Source: Actinokineospora sp. NBRC 105648
GTDB taxonomy: Bacteria > Actinomycetota > Actinomycetes > Mycobacteriales > Pseudonocardiaceae
NCBI RefSeq assembly: GCF_030269645.1
Contig: NZ_BSTR01000006.1
Location: 89,541-153,540 of the forward strand
Length of the DNA stretch: 64,000 bases
Reading direction: 5' to 3'
Shown here: positions 44,528 through 53,565 of the stretch, piece after piece
Position numbering within the stretch: the first letter of the stretch is position 1
Layout of the letters: each line of letters starts with the position of its first letter
Notes under the pieces: model-generated
The model's input: the letters and a program-made list of their open reading frames with translations, nothing else
Told to the model about the DNA's origin: nothing
Database searches by the model: none
Made by a program: the position numbers and the translations under genes

Positions 44528-45226
44528 CTAGGCCGCCTCGCGCAGCAGTTCGGTGAGCTCGGCGGGCATGGTGATCATGCAGTCGTGGCCGGTGGGCAGG
44601 TCCCGCACCCGCTCGCCCGCCGGGACGGGGCGCCGGGTGATGCCCGCCGGTCGGCTCCCGACGCAGTGGATGTGCGTGCGCGGGACCCCGCGCGCGGCCG
44701 GGTCGCCCGGCCGGACCGGCTCCTGGAGGCAACGCACCGGTTGGTCGGACAGCATCGCGCGCAACCAGGCGACGTCGTCGGGGTCGGTGACCCCGAACAG
44801 GCCGAGCGGCGGCGGTTGCTCCGGCATCGGCGGGACCCGCCAACCGTCCACGGCGGCGTCGACGAGGTGCTGGGTGACCGGGAGGACGTCGACGGCGGTC
44901 TCGCCGTCCTCGGGGACCATCGCGTCGAGGAACACCAGGTGCGCGATCCGGTTCGGGACCCGGTTGACGACCCCGGAGATGACCATCCCGGCGTAGCTGT
45001 GCCCGACGAGCACGACGTCGCGCAGATCCTCGGCCTCGATCAGGCCGGTGACGTCGTCGACGTGGGTGCCGAGCCCGACCTCGGGACCCAGCAGGTGGGC
45101 CTTGTCGCCGTAGCCGGTCAGCGACGGCGCGAGGACCCGGTGCCCGGCCGCCTCCAGCAGCGGGACCACCCGGTCCCAGCTCCGCCCGCTGTGCCAGGCG
45201 CCGTGCACCAGCAGAAATGTGGCCAT
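44528..45226 (-). CDS. alpha/beta hydrolase (esterase-like)
   Basis: A 232-residue enzyme from ATG 45226 (GGGGAGG upstream). It has the alpha/beta hydrolase pattern: FLLVHGAWHSGRSWDRVVP (oxyanion HG), nucleophile Ser77 in VGHSYAGM, acid in the middle region and His214 in TGHDCM. It resembles the salicylate-esterase/hydroxynitrile-lyase-like hydrolases (EstC/MES family). It is divergent from an HxlR regulator 118 nt away, which probably controls it. Substrate unknown. Confidence 0.88.
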   Translation of the reverse strand: MATFLLVHGAWHSGRSWDRVVPLLEAAGHRVLAPSLTGYGDKAHLLGPEVGLGTHVDDVTGLIEAEDLRDVVLVGHSYAGMVISGVVNRVPNRIAHLVFLDAMVPEDGETAVDVLPVTQHLVDAAVDGWRVPPMPEQPPPLGLFGVTDPDDVAWLRAMLSDQPVRCLQEPVRPGDPAARGVPRTHIHCVGSRPAGITRRPVPAGERVRDLPTGHDCMITMPAELTELLREAA

Positions 45227-45250
45227 GGTCGTGCGGTTCCTCCCCGTGCC

Positions 45251-45285
45251 CCGGTACCTTTTGGTAACCGGGACCATCGTGGTCC
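45251..45285. promoter_or_regulatory. possible HxlR operator in divergent promoter region
   Basis: The 118-bp gap between the hydrolase and HxlR genes holds GGTACC-TTTT-GGTAACC (45253-45269) and the inverted repeat GGACCA-TCG-TGGTCC (45271-45285). Both are plausible binding sites for the dimeric HxlR protein. This is inferred from position and symmetry only. Confidence 0.4.
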
Positions 45286-45344
45286 GCACGACGCGCACCG
45301 GGCAATAAGGCACTTCTCGGTGCCCCGGTTCTCTGGAGGTAACC

Positions 45345-45683
45345 GTGCCGGACCCGTGCCAGGCCCGCGAAGTCCTGGGGATCGTCGGCGACAAGTGGGC
45401 CCTGCTGATCGTGCGCACCCTCAAGGACGGCCCGCGGCGCTTCACCGAGCTCAAGCGGGCCGTCGACGGCATCAGCCAGCGGATGCTCACCGTGACCCTG
45501 CGCGACCTGGAGCGCGACGGGATCCTCACGCGCACGGTCCGCGACGTGATGCCACCGCACGTCAGCTACGAGCTCACCACGATGGGCCGCACCCTGCGCG
45601 AGGCCACCGCTCCGCTGCTCGAGTGGAGCCTCGCCCACCTGCCCCACATCGACGCCGCCCGCGCCGCCTACGACAACCGCTGA
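45345..45683 (+). CDS. HxlR-family transcriptional regulator
   Basis: A 112-residue winged-helix protein starting at GTG 45345 with GGAGGTAA upstream. The HxlR pattern is complete: N-terminal Cys5, then VLGIVGDKWALLIVRTLKDGPRRFTELKRAVDGIS in parts, QRMLTVTLRDLERDGILTR, and YELTTMGRTLREATAPLLEW. HxlR proteins often sense electrophiles or redox state via the N-terminal Cys. It is divergent from the alpha/beta hydrolase gene, its probable target. Confidence 0.92.
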   Translation: MPDPCQAREVLGIVGDKWALLIVRTLKDGPRRFTELKRAVDGISQRMLTVTLRDLERDGILTRTVRDVMPPHVSYELTTMGRTLREATAPLLEWSLAHLPHIDAARAAYDNR

Positions 45684-45856
45684 GCCGCCCCGTTGGTGGA
45701 CCGAACCTGCCGCCCGCGGCACCAGGGCGCAGGTCAGTCTGCACCGGAGCTGATTCCGGCCGCGATCGGGCAAGCCGGGCGCCCAGCCGACCGACCCGTC
45801 AGGCGCCACCGGTGATCCCCGGCCCAGCGCACCCGCCCAGGGCCGTCGTCCATCGG

Positions 45857-45887
45857 CTCCCTCGCCCCCGCTGTGGGGACGAGGGAG
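45857..45887. terminator. hairpin terminator between convergent genes
   Basis: CTCCCTCG (45857-45864) pairs with CGAGGGAG (45880-45887), with further near-pairing CCCC/GGGG inside. It lies just past the stop of the 188-residue membrane protein (45893, minus strand). The rest of 45684-45892 holds no gene. Confidence 0.65.
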
Positions 45888-45892
45888 TCGCC

Positions 45893-46459
45893 TCACCCGG
45901 CGAGCAGGTCGCGCCCCCGCTTGCCGACCGAGCGCAGACCCTGCAGCGGTCGCTGCTGCTCACCCTGCTGCGCGCCGAGCACGACGAGGACGCCGGTCAG
46001 CACCGGGGTGGCCCACTGCAGCAGGCGCAGCTGCCGCTGTGCCGCCGCGACGTCGGTCGGAGTCGCGTCCCCCGGCTTGGTACCGCTCTCGGCCGGGACG
46101 TCGCCCGCCGCCGCCACCTTGGCGCCCAGCACCCCGCTGTAGGCCGTGGTCGCCAGCGCCGCCGCGGTGAGCACGGTCTTGACGATGGTGTTGGCCTTGG
46201 CCCCGGGCTGGGCCCGCACCCGCTTGCGCTGCGCGATGACCAGTCCCGCGCCCCCGACCAGGTGGGCGGCGATCGACGCGGCGGACACCGGCGACCACCG
46301 CGCCCACCCGGACGAGGCGATCTTGGTGCGCTCGGTCTCGTCGTCGACGTCGGCCGCGGCGCCGTTCACCCCGACCGCGCCCATCAGGGCACCGCCGAAC
46401 CAGGCGCTCAGACCCACGTCGTGCAGCGAGCGGATGATGGTGTTCCTGCCATTGCTCAT
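45893..46459 (-). CDS. conserved actinobacterial membrane protein
   Basis: A 188-residue protein from ATG 46459, with GAGGGAA upstream. It has the pattern RSLHDVGLSAWFGGALMGAVGVN near the N-terminus, then hydrophobic segments near 60-78, 95-112 and 148-165. The C-terminus is basic (LRSVGKRGRDLLAG). Proteins of this layout are widespread in actinobacteria as uncharacterised membrane proteins. I see no catalytic motif. Confidence 0.75.
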   Translation of the reverse strand: MSNGRNTIIRSLHDVGLSAWFGGALMGAVGVNGAAADVDDETERTKIASSGWARWSPVSAASIAAHLVGGAGLVIAQRKRVRAQPGAKANTIVKTVLTAAALATTAYSGVLGAKVAAAGDVPAESGTKPGDATPTDVAAAQRQLRLLQWATPVLTGVLVVLGAQQGEQQRPLQGLRSVGKRGRDLLAG

Positions 46460-46812
46460 ATTCCCTCAAATCTGGAAAGGGCCGGAAACGGCCCGGAGAC
46501 CAGCGCGGTCGAGGCGTGGCGCGCTCAGGGAGATCCGGACGACACCGGGGCTGGGGTGCGTACCTGGAAATGGGAAGAGCGCGTTCCACTGGCCGTGTGG
46601 CTGGTAGTGGGCGGATACCCGACACCGCGTTCGGCAAACGGGAATCCGATGTCAGCCCGGTCGCACCCGCACGACCGGGTGAAACCGCCCCGGCTCGCCG
46701 AACGGGCCCCACGCGGCCGGGGCGACGTCGGTGTCGAAGGTCGCGGACCGCGGGACGAGCAGTCGCGGCGGGTTGCCGCGCGTCGCCTTCAGGCGGTCAC
46801 GGTCCCGCCCGG
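46460..46812. other. intergenic region with a possible coding remnant
   Basis: About 350 bp. The minus strand from about 46812 down to a stop at 46652 has good codon bias and reads LKATRGNPPRLLVPRSATFD, then PFGEPGRFHPVV, but it has no start of its own and no family I recognise; it may be a remnant. The part next to 46459 should hold the membrane protein promoter. Confidence 0.35.
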
Positions 46813-47253
46813 TCAGCGCCTGCCGGTGGCCAGGATGACGAGGAACTGGCCGCCGCCCGGCTCGACGTTGGCGGTCACCGGCAGCCCGGGCACCAGCCGG
46901 GAGAAGCGGTCCACCAGCCAGTCCGCCGCCTCGCGCGCGTCCCGTTCGGTCGGGCAGCGGGCGACCATCTCCCGGCCACCCTTGCGCTCCAGCCGCCCGG
47001 CGACGGTGATCAGGGGAGCGGGCTCGGCCACGTGCAGGCGGTCCGGCCAGGCGATGACCACCTTGACCGCGCCCTTGCGGGTGTTGCACCCGCGGTGCGC
47101 GAGCCGCTCGGTGACCTTGGCCTTCCGGTCGGCGGTCCGGCTGTCGACGCTGGGCCCCCGCGGGTCGTTCACCGACATGTCCGCGTCGACCGGCTCATCG
47201 CACACCCAGCACCGCCAGCCGTCGCGCTCGGCCACGTCATCGAGGAGACTCAC
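46813..47253 (-). CDS. HNH-like zinc protein, uncharacterised
   Basis: A 146-residue protein from GTG 47253. The N-terminal third looks like an HNH-type zinc site: ERDGWRCWVCDEPVD, then ERLAHRGCNTRKG, giving C-x2-C and H-x2-C. In true HNH nucleases the middle His would fall in a similar place, but here it is not evident, so nuclease activity is doubtful. The C-terminal part is a small alpha/beta domain (ARCPTERDAREAADWLVDRF). Conserved in actinobacteria with no assigned role that I know. Confidence 0.65.
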   Translation of the reverse strand: MSLLDDVAERDGWRCWVCDEPVDADMSVNDPRGPSVDSRTADRKAKVTERLAHRGCNTRKGAVKVVIAWPDRLHVAEPAPLITVAGRLERKGGREMVARCPTERDAREAADWLVDRFSRLVPGLPVTANVEPGGGQFLVILATGRR

Positions 47254-47562
47254 CCGAGCAAACTAGCCTGCCCGGTCGCCGTCGCGCTCACCGCGCCCGG
47301 GTGAGCGCCACCAGTCCCGTGCCACACCCTCGCCGTCGAGCCGGTTCCATGCGGACACCGACCGCCGTCGTCGGGCACGCGCGGCATGGCTCATTCCTGC
47401 ATCGCCCGCTTCGCTTTCGCGGTGGCATCCATTCGGTGCGCCACAACACCCAACTCTCGCCGCGCGGTCCGTGTAGTCGAGATCTTGCAGCTGCGCTAAA
47501 AGGAATTGTCGGATGCGGCTGTTACGTTCGCGTCGCGAGCCGGTGGAGTGAGGAGGACATCA
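47254..47562. other. divergent intergenic region
   Basis: About 310 bp between the HNH-like gene and a GNAT gene. No ORF or clear hairpin. It should contain both promoters; an AGGAGGAC ribosome site for the GNAT gene is at 47551-47558. Confidence 0.5.
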
Positions 47563-48036
47563 GTGGTGGGAGTGGCACTGCGGCTGGTCGAGGATTCGGA
47601 CCTCGACGCCCTGTTCAACCAGATGCGCGACCCCGAGTCGGTCTGGATGGCCGCTTTCACCGCCCGGGATCCCGACGACCGGCAGGCGTTCGACGCCCAC
47701 ATGTCGAAGTTGCGCACCTCCCACGACATCACCCTGCGCGCGGTGACCCGCGACGGACACCTCGTCGGCAGCATCGGTTGTTTCGTCGTGGAGGGCGACA
47801 CCGAGATCACCTACTGGATAGACCGTTCGGTCTGGGGTCAAGGGGTCGCCGGCCAAGCCCTCGCCCTGTTGCTCGACTTGGTCAAGGTTCGGCCCTTGCG
47901 TGCCCGCGCCGCCAGCGACAACCTCGGCTCGCTCAGAGTCCTGCGGCGGGCGGGCTTCACGACCACCGGCACCGAGATCGCCTACGCGGCCGCCCGGGAC
48001 GCCGAGATCGAGGAAACCATCCTGCGCCTCAGCTAG
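47563..48036 (+). CDS. GNAT-family N-acetyltransferase
   Basis: A 157-residue protein. GTG 47563 is chosen because AGGAGGAC lies 4 nt upstream. It has the RimJ/RimL-type GNAT fold: LRLVEDSDLDALFNQMRDPE, VGSIGCFVVEGDTEITYWID, the acetyl-CoA loop as RSVWGQGVAGQALALLL, and RAASDNLGSLRVLRRAGF. It acetylates an unknown amine (protein N-terminus or small molecule). Confidence 0.9.
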   Translation: MVGVALRLVEDSDLDALFNQMRDPESVWMAAFTARDPDDRQAFDAHMSKLRTSHDITLRAVTRDGHLVGSIGCFVVEGDTEITYWIDRSVWGQGVAGQALALLLDLVKVRPLRARAASDNLGSLRVLRRAGFTTTGTEIAYAAARDAEIEETILRLS

Positions 48037-48069
48037 CCCAGACCCGCAGGCGCCGCCCCACCCGGGCCG

Positions 48070-49254
48070 TCAGGGCTTGAAGACGACCTTGATGGCGCCG
48101 CTTTCCTTGCGTTGGAACATGTTGTAGGCCTCGGGTGCGTCGGTGAGTGGGATGGTGTGGGTGGCGAAGGTGTCCACGCCCAGGGGGTCGTCGTCGGTGA
48201 GCAGGGGCAGGATGTCGGGGACCCAGCGGTGGACGTTGGCCTGGCCCATGCGCAGTTGGACCTGCTTGTCGAACAGGGTGAGCATCGGGATCGGGTCGGT
48301 CATCCCGCCGTAGACGCCGACCAGGGAGATGGTGCCGCCGCGGCGGACGATGTCTATGGCGAGGCGTAGTGCGGAGAGGCGGTCGACGCCCGCGGTGCGC
48401 ATGATCTTGGCCGCGGCGGCGTCGGGCAGGAGGCCGACGGCGCGTTGGGCGAGGCCGGCGACGGGGGCGCCGTGGGCTTCCATGCCGACGGCGTCGATGA
48501 CCGAGTCGGCGCCGCGGCCGTTGGTCAGGTCGCGGACGGCGTCGCCGAGGTCGTTGCCGAGTTCGCGCACGTCCAGGGTGTGCACGCCGCGGGCGGCGGA
48601 GCGGGCCAGCCGCTCGTCGACCAGGTCGATGCCGATCACGTTCTCGACGCCGCGGTGCTGGGCGACCCGTGCGCACATCTCGCCGATGGGTCCGAGGCCG
48701 ATCACGGCGAGCGTTCCGCCGGGGGGAACCGCGGCGTACTCGACGCCCTGCCAGGCGGTGGGCAGCACGTCGGAGAGGAACAGGAACCGGTCGTCCGCGG
48801 GGCCCTCGGGGACCTTGATCGGCAGCTTGTCCGCGAACGGCACGCGCAGGAACTCTGCCTGGCCGCCGGGCACGCCGCCGTAGAGCTTGGTGTAGCCGAA
48901 GAGGGCGGCGCCCATGCCCTGGTCGCGGACCTGGGTGGTCTCGCACTGCGAGTGCAGGCCCTGGCCGCACATGAAGCAGTCACCGCAGGAGACGTTGAAC
49001 GGCACCACCACCCGTTCGCCGACCTTGAGCGAACTCACCCCCGGCCCGACCTCCTCGACGACGCCCATCGGCTCGTGCCCGAGGATGTCGCCCTCGGTGA
49101 GGAACGGGCCGAACACCTCGTAGAGGTGCAGGTCCGAGCCGCACAGGCCGGTGGAGGTCACCCTGATGACCGCGTCGGTCGGGTCCTGGATGACCGGGTC
49201 GGGGTGGGTGTCCACCCGGACGTCGCGCTTTCCGTGCCAGGTCAGAGCCTTCAT
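48070..49254 (-). CDS. zinc-dependent alcohol dehydrogenase (formaldehyde/threonine dehydrogenase-like)
   Basis: A 394-residue MDR enzyme from ATG 49254 (GGAGGCGA upstream). Catalytic zinc ligands Cys38 (GLCGSDLH), His60 and Glu61 (GHEPMG) are present. The structural zinc lobe Cys90-Cys93-Cys96-Cys104 is complete, and the Rossmann motif GLGPIGEM is near residue 188. The long insert after the fold and VRDLTNGRGADSVIDAVGMEAHG fit glutathione-independent formaldehyde dehydrogenase-like proteins. Probably oxidises short alcohols or aldehyde adducts with NAD(P)+. Confidence 0.92.
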   Translation of the reverse strand: MKALTWHGKRDVRVDTHPDPVIQDPTDAVIRVTSTGLCGSDLHLYEVFGPFLTEGDILGHEPMGVVEEVGPGVSSLKVGERVVVPFNVSCGDCFMCGQGLHSQCETTQVRDQGMGAALFGYTKLYGGVPGGQAEFLRVPFADKLPIKVPEGPADDRFLFLSDVLPTAWQGVEYAAVPPGGTLAVIGLGPIGEMCARVAQHRGVENVIGIDLVDERLARSAARGVHTLDVRELGNDLGDAVRDLTNGRGADSVIDAVGMEAHGAPVAGLAQRAVGLLPDAAAAKIMRTAGVDRLSALRLAIDIVRRGGTISLVGVYGGMTDPIPMLTLFDKQVQLRMGQANVHRWVPDILPLLTDDDPLGVDTFATHTIPLTDAPEAYNMFQRKESGAIKVVFKP

Positions 49255-49378
49255 CGAGTCGCCTCCAGGGCGGTGTCGGGGGTGCCGCGGTCGGTCAGGA
49301 CGGACTGGGTCGACGCCCGCGGGCCAACAGGACGACCGCGACGACGCCGACCACCGCCCCCACCCCGATGAGCGGTCT

Positions 49379-50392
49379 TCAAGTGTGCCGCGTCCCGCCC
49401 GCGGGAGTGCGGTCAACGTCCTGTTCGGACTCGTCGACCGTCGGCTCGACCTCGGCGCGCAGCTCGTCGTCGAGCGCGTGGGTGTCCCGGGGCGGCAGGA
49501 ACGGTTCCTGTTCCGCGGGCACCCCCTCGGTGATCTGCTTGGCCCGGGCGAGTTCCGCGTCCAGTTCGGCGCCCAGGAGCACGGCGATGTTGGAGATCCA
49601 CAGCCACACCAGGAACCCGATGACGCCGCCGAGGGAGCCGTAGGTCTTGTTGTAGGAGCCGAAGTTGGCCACGTAGAAGCCGAACGCGCCGGAGGCGATG
49701 ACCCACAGCAGGACGGCGAGCAGCCCGCCGGGGCTCAGCCAGCGGAACTTGGGCTGCCGGACGTTGGGCGCGGCCCAGTACAGGATGGCGAACGCCAGCC
49801 CGACCAGCAGCGCGATCACCGGCCACTTGGCGATGTCCCAGATCCGCACCCCGGTGTCGCCGACGCCCAGCAGCGCCCCGACCCGGTCGGCGACGGTGCC
49901 GGTGGCGACCACCCCGACCGCGCAGACCGCGAGCAGCACGACCACCGCGGCGGTCAGCAGCAGCCGCAGCGGGACGGTCTTCCACACCGGCCTGCCCTCG
50001 GGCATCTCGTAGATCGAGTTCGCCGCCCGCATGAACGCGCCGACGTAGCCGCTGGCCGACCACAGCGCCCCGGCGATGCCCACGACCGCCAGCACACCCG
50101 CGGCGCCGCTGGTCCGCTGCAGGCCGGTGATGGCCTCGACGATGATGTCGGCCGACTCGCCCGGCGCGACCAGCCGGACGTTGTCGACCAGGGTCGCGGT
50201 GGCCGACGGGCCGAGCATCGCCAGCACCGAGGTGAGCACGATGATCGCGGGGAACAGCGAGAGCACGGCGTAGTAGGTCAGCGCGGCGGCCCAGTCGAGC
50301 AGGTTGTCCCGCTGGAACTCCTTGGCAGTGCTGCGAAGCACCGCCCACCACGACCGCTTGGGCAGGTCCGTCGGACCGTCTGGCACAGGCAT
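49379..50392 (-). CDS. YihY/BrkB-family membrane protein
   Basis: A 337-residue protein from ATG 50392 (GGAGGATCG upstream). Six helices of the YihY/virulence-factor BrkB family: DNLLDWAAALTYYAVLSLFPAI, GIAGALWSASGYVGAFMRAAN, then LRLLLTAAVVVLLAV, WPVIALLVGLAFAILYW and SYNKTYGSLGGVIGFLVWLW. The tail after residue 285 is acidic and polar. The family was once annotated as RNase BN; a lipid or small-molecule transport role is more likely. Confidence 0.92.
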   Translation of the reverse strand: MPVPDGPTDLPKRSWWAVLRSTAKEFQRDNLLDWAAALTYYAVLSLFPAIIVLTSVLAMLGPSATATLVDNVRLVAPGESADIIVEAITGLQRTSGAAGVLAVVGIAGALWSASGYVGAFMRAANSIYEMPEGRPVWKTVPLRLLLTAAVVVLLAVCAVGVVATGTVADRVGALLGVGDTGVRIWDIAKWPVIALLVGLAFAILYWAAPNVRQPKFRWLSPGGLLAVLLWVIASGAFGFYVANFGSYNKTYGSLGGVIGFLVWLWISNIAVLLGAELDAELARAKQITEGVPAEQEPFLPPRDTHALDDELRAEVEPTVDESEQDVDRTPAGGTRHT

Positions 50393-50635
50393 CGCGATCC
50401 TCCGGGTAGTCCCGGCAGGTCTGCCCACCTCGATGTGCCGCGAAACATGGGCCACCGGAGCGCACGCCACTTGCCCCGGACTGGTGAGAGCGGGGTGGTC
50501 GCCGACCCGAAATCCGCGGCCGACCGGGCGCTGTCGTCACCTCGTGTTCCCTGCTCCGCCCGCGCGTCGCCACTCGTGGGTGTCGCCGGGTGTCACGGCG
50601 AGTCGTCGGCGTGCGCCTGCGGTTAGGCTTTCCCG

Positions 50636-51910
50636 GTGCCCGATCTGTCAGGCCCCGCCGATCGCGTGAGCGTGCTGGAGGCGATCACCGATGTCGCGCT
50701 GCGCCACCTGGAGCTGGAGGAGTTCCTGGGCGAGGTGCTCCGGCGGGTGCGCGAGCTGTTCGAGGTCGACACCGCGACCGCGGTGCTCTACGACCCGGGG
50801 ACCGAGCGCCTCGCGGTGACCGCCACCGCGGGCATGGAGGAAGAGGTCCGGCAGGGCACGACCATCGCGCTGGGTGAGGGGTTCACCGGCCGGATCGCCG
50901 CCAGCCGGGAGCCGATCGTCCTCGATCGGGTGGACAACACGACCGTGCTGAGCCCGCTGAAGTGGCGCAAGGGGTTGAGCGCCCTGCTCGGGGTCCCGAT
51001 GCTGGCCCGCGGGGACCTGGTCGGGGTCCTGCACGTGGGCTCCCTGGTCCCGCGCCGGTTCACCGACGCCGACACCCGGCTGCTGCACCTGGTGGCCGAC
51101 CGGGTCGCGCTGACCGTCCAGGCCGAGACGACCAGCGCCGAGCGCGCGGCGACCACGGCGTTGCAGCGCAGCTTGCTGCCCACCCGGTTCCCGCTGGTGG
51201 ACGGCATGAGCTTCGCCGCCCGCTACCTCCCCGGCGCGCCGACCGCGGTGGGCGGGGACTGGTACGACGTGTTCCCGCTGCCCGGCGACCGGCTCGGCGT
51301 CGTCATCGGCGACGTCGCGGGCCACGGCCTCGCCGCGGCGGTGGTGATGGGCAGGCTGCGCAGCGCGCTGCGCGCCTACGCCCTGGACTACGACAGCCCC
51401 GCCGAGGTGCTGGGCAAGCTGCACCGGAAGGTCTCGCACTTCGAGGACCGCGCGATGGCCACGGTCAGCTACGGGATCGTCGACCTGGCCACCCGGCGGA
51501 TCACCCTGTCCTCGGGCGGGCACCTCCCGCCCGTGTTCGCCGCGCCGGAGCGGGCGGCGTGCCTGGTGCCGGTCGAGCCGGACCCGCCGGTCGGGCTGAA
51601 CATCCCGGTGCCGCGGGGCAGGCGCGAGACCACCCTGGACCTGCCCGCGGGCTCGGTGCTGGTCTTCTACACCGACGGCCTGGTCGAGCGGCGGGGGCAC
51701 TCGATCGACACCCACCTGGCCCGGCTCACCGCCGCGGTGGTCCCGGCACCGCCGGACACCGTGTGCGCCCAGGTGGTGGACGCGCTCATCGGCCCCGAGC
51801 CCGCCACCGACGACGTGGCCCTGCTCGTCCTGCGGCTGCTCCCCCGCGACCAGGACGGGGGAGCCGGGGGCGCCGGGGGCGCCGATGACAGCGTCCACTG
51901 TGGTCAGTAG
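50636..51910 (+). CDS. GAF-domain PP2C (SpoIIE/RsbU-type) serine phosphatase
   Basis: A 424-residue protein from GTG 50636. A GAF domain spans about 12-165 (VDTATAVLYDPGTERLAVTA, FTGRIAASREPIVLDRVDN). A PP2C/SpoIIE domain spans about 185-405 with AVGGDWYDVFPL, IGDVAGHGLAAAVVMGRLR and VLVFYTDGLVERRG, the metal-binding Asp positions. It would dephosphorylate an anti-sigma-factor antagonist (STAS) protein, i.e. act in a partner-switching stress cascade. No STAS or RsbW gene lies nearby. Next to it are a response regulator and three ANTAR proteins. Confidence 0.92.
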   Translation: MPDLSGPADRVSVLEAITDVALRHLELEEFLGEVLRRVRELFEVDTATAVLYDPGTERLAVTATAGMEEEVRQGTTIALGEGFTGRIAASREPIVLDRVDNTTVLSPLKWRKGLSALLGVPMLARGDLVGVLHVGSLVPRRFTDADTRLLHLVADRVALTVQAETTSAERAATTALQRSLLPTRFPLVDGMSFAARYLPGAPTAVGGDWYDVFPLPGDRLGVVIGDVAGHGLAAAVVMGRLRSALRAYALDYDSPAEVLGKLHRKVSHFEDRAMATVSYGIVDLATRRITLSSGGHLPPVFAAPERAACLVPVEPDPPVGLNIPVPRGRRETTLDLPAGSVLVFYTDGLVERRGHSIDTHLARLTAAVVPAPPDTVCAQVVDALIGPEPATDDVALLVLRLLPRDQDGGAGGAGGADDSVHCGQ

Positions 51911-52133
51911 CGCGTGCGGCCGAGGACCGTTCCACGTCCCGAACCCGTGCGGCACAACATGATCCAGATCGCGAACACGGTGCTCGGCCGCCACTGGCTC
52001 CGCACGGCCGAGCACGGTGAGGCTGGTGGCATCGACGCGAACCGCGCTCACATCCAGGTCGCGGGCGTGGCGGCGGTGGGACATGGCACCATTCGTCCGA
52101 CTGTCCCGCCCACCGCACGCCGAGGAGCAGGCC

Positions 52134-52604
52134 ATGACCGACCACACGACGGCCCGGGGCGACTCGACCGACGACGCGGCGGCCCCGTTCGACGTGCTGC
52201 TGGTCGAGGACGACGAGGGTGACGTGATCATGATCCGCGAGGCCCTCGAGGCCCGCGGCACCAGCACCACGCTGCACGTGGTCCACGACGGCGTCGAGGC
52301 GGTCGCCTTCCTGCGCCGCGCCGAGGCCTATCACGACGCGCCCCGGCCGCGGCTGGTCCTGCTCGACCTCAACATGCCCCGCAAGGACGGCCGCGAGGTC
52401 CTCGCCGAGGTCAAGGCCGACCCGGACCTGGCCGCGATCCCGGTGGTCGTGTTCACCACCTCCGCCGCCCAAGCCGACGTCCTGGCCAGCTACTCCCTGC
52501 ACGCCAACGCCTACGTCACCAAACCCACCGACCTCGACGAGTTCATGTCCGCCATCGGCAAGATCGACGACTTCTTCGCCGCCACCGTGCGCCTGCCCGC
52601 CTGA
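52134..52604 (+). CDS. single-domain response regulator (Rcp1-like)
   Basis: A 156-residue receiver protein from ATG 52134 (GAGGAGC upstream). Receiver residues are all present: acidic pocket Glu25-Asp26-Asp27 (LLVEDDEGD), phospho-acceptor Asp78 (LLDLNMP), the Thr of VFTTSA, and the Lys of YVTKPTD. It has no output domain. The EGDVIMIREAL start and NMPRKDGREVL pattern fit the Rcp1/phytochrome-associated subfamily. No histidine kinase is adjacent. Confidence 0.92.
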   Translation: MTDHTTARGDSTDDAAAPFDVLLVEDDEGDVIMIREALEARGTSTTLHVVHDGVEAVAFLRRAEAYHDAPRPRLVLLDLNMPRKDGREVLAEVKADPDLAAIPVVVFTTSAAQADVLASYSLHANAYVTKPTDLDEFMSAIGKIDDFFAATVRLPA

Positions 52605-52808
52605 CCCGTCCCACGCGCGCGGACCTGCGGGCGCCGCACTGTCCGAAAAGGACCGTGCGGGACCCCTGGCGGCGAGCACCCCGCTCGAGCGGCGGGACCC
52701 CGCGCCGACACGCCGGGTGGATCAGCGGCGGCCGAGTCTTGTCCACGTCGGCGCCGCGCGGTGGGCGGCCGTACTGTTGGGGATCGCACGGAGGTCGAGT
52801 GGAGGCCC

Positions 52809-53540
52809 ATGGTGGAGGACCGGCTCCAGCGGTTGCGGGACCTGCTCGCCGCCGACCGGCTGAGCCGACCCGCCGCGGCGGTGCGCCTGGTGTGCGAGCG
52901 GTGTTTGGTCGAGCTGTCGATCTCCGGGGCGGGCGCCACCGTGCTGAGCCACCTGCCGGGGGTCGACAGCGATGACGACCGGCTGGGGCGGGGTCTGGTC
53001 TACGCCACGAACGCGGTCAGCGCCGGGCTGGAGGACCTGCAGCTGACGGTCGGTGAGGGCCCGTGCCTGGACGCCTTCGCCTCCGGTGGCCCGGTGCTGG
53101 TGGCCGATCTCGCCGCCGAGACGGCGCGGTGGCCCGCGTTCACCCGCGCGGCGTGCGACCTGGGCGCGGCGGCCGTCTTCTCCTTCCCGTTGGAGGTCGG
53201 CGTGGTGCGGTTGGGGTCGTTGGACCTCTACCGGGACACGGCCGGGCCGTTGACCCGGGTGGAGTTGGCCGACGCGCTGATCCTGGCCGATCTGGCGACG
53301 CAGGGGGTGGTGGCCGACCTGGACGGCCACGACACCGAGGACGTGAGCTGGCTCGCCGACCCGCACGTCGAGGTGCACCAGGCCGCGGGCATGGTGCAGG
53401 TGCAGCTGGGGACGACCACGGACGTGGCGCTGATGCGGCTGCGCGCGCACGCCTTCACCCACGACCTGCCGCTGGCCGAGGTCGCCCGGCGGGTCGTGGG
53501 GCGCACACTGCGGTTCACCGACGACAAGGATGGGCACTAG
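52809..53540 (+). CDS. GAF-ANTAR regulator 1
   Basis: A 243-residue protein from ATG 52809 (GGAGGCCC upstream). A GAF domain covers about 20-165 (LSISGAGATVLSH, LTVGEGPCLDAFASGGPVLV). An ANTAR RNA-binding domain covers about 175-238 (VEVHQAAGMVQVQLGTTTDV, then ALMRLRAHAFTHDLPLAEVARRVV). ANTAR proteins bind two-hexaloop RNA hairpins and act as antiterminators. First of three tandem paralogues. Its GAF domain is more divergent from the other two. Confidence 0.9.
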   Translation: MVEDRLQRLRDLLAADRLSRPAAAVRLVCERCLVELSISGAGATVLSHLPGVDSDDDRLGRGLVYATNAVSAGLEDLQLTVGEGPCLDAFASGGPVLVADLAAETARWPAFTRAACDLGAAAVFSFPLEVGVVRLGSLDLYRDTAGPLTRVELADALILADLATQGVVADLDGHDTEDVSWLADPHVEVHQAAGMVQVQLGTTTDVALMRLRAHAFTHDLPLAEVARRVVGRTLRFTDDKDGH

Positions 53541-53565
53541 TGCTTGGTGGAAGAAGGTCGACGTG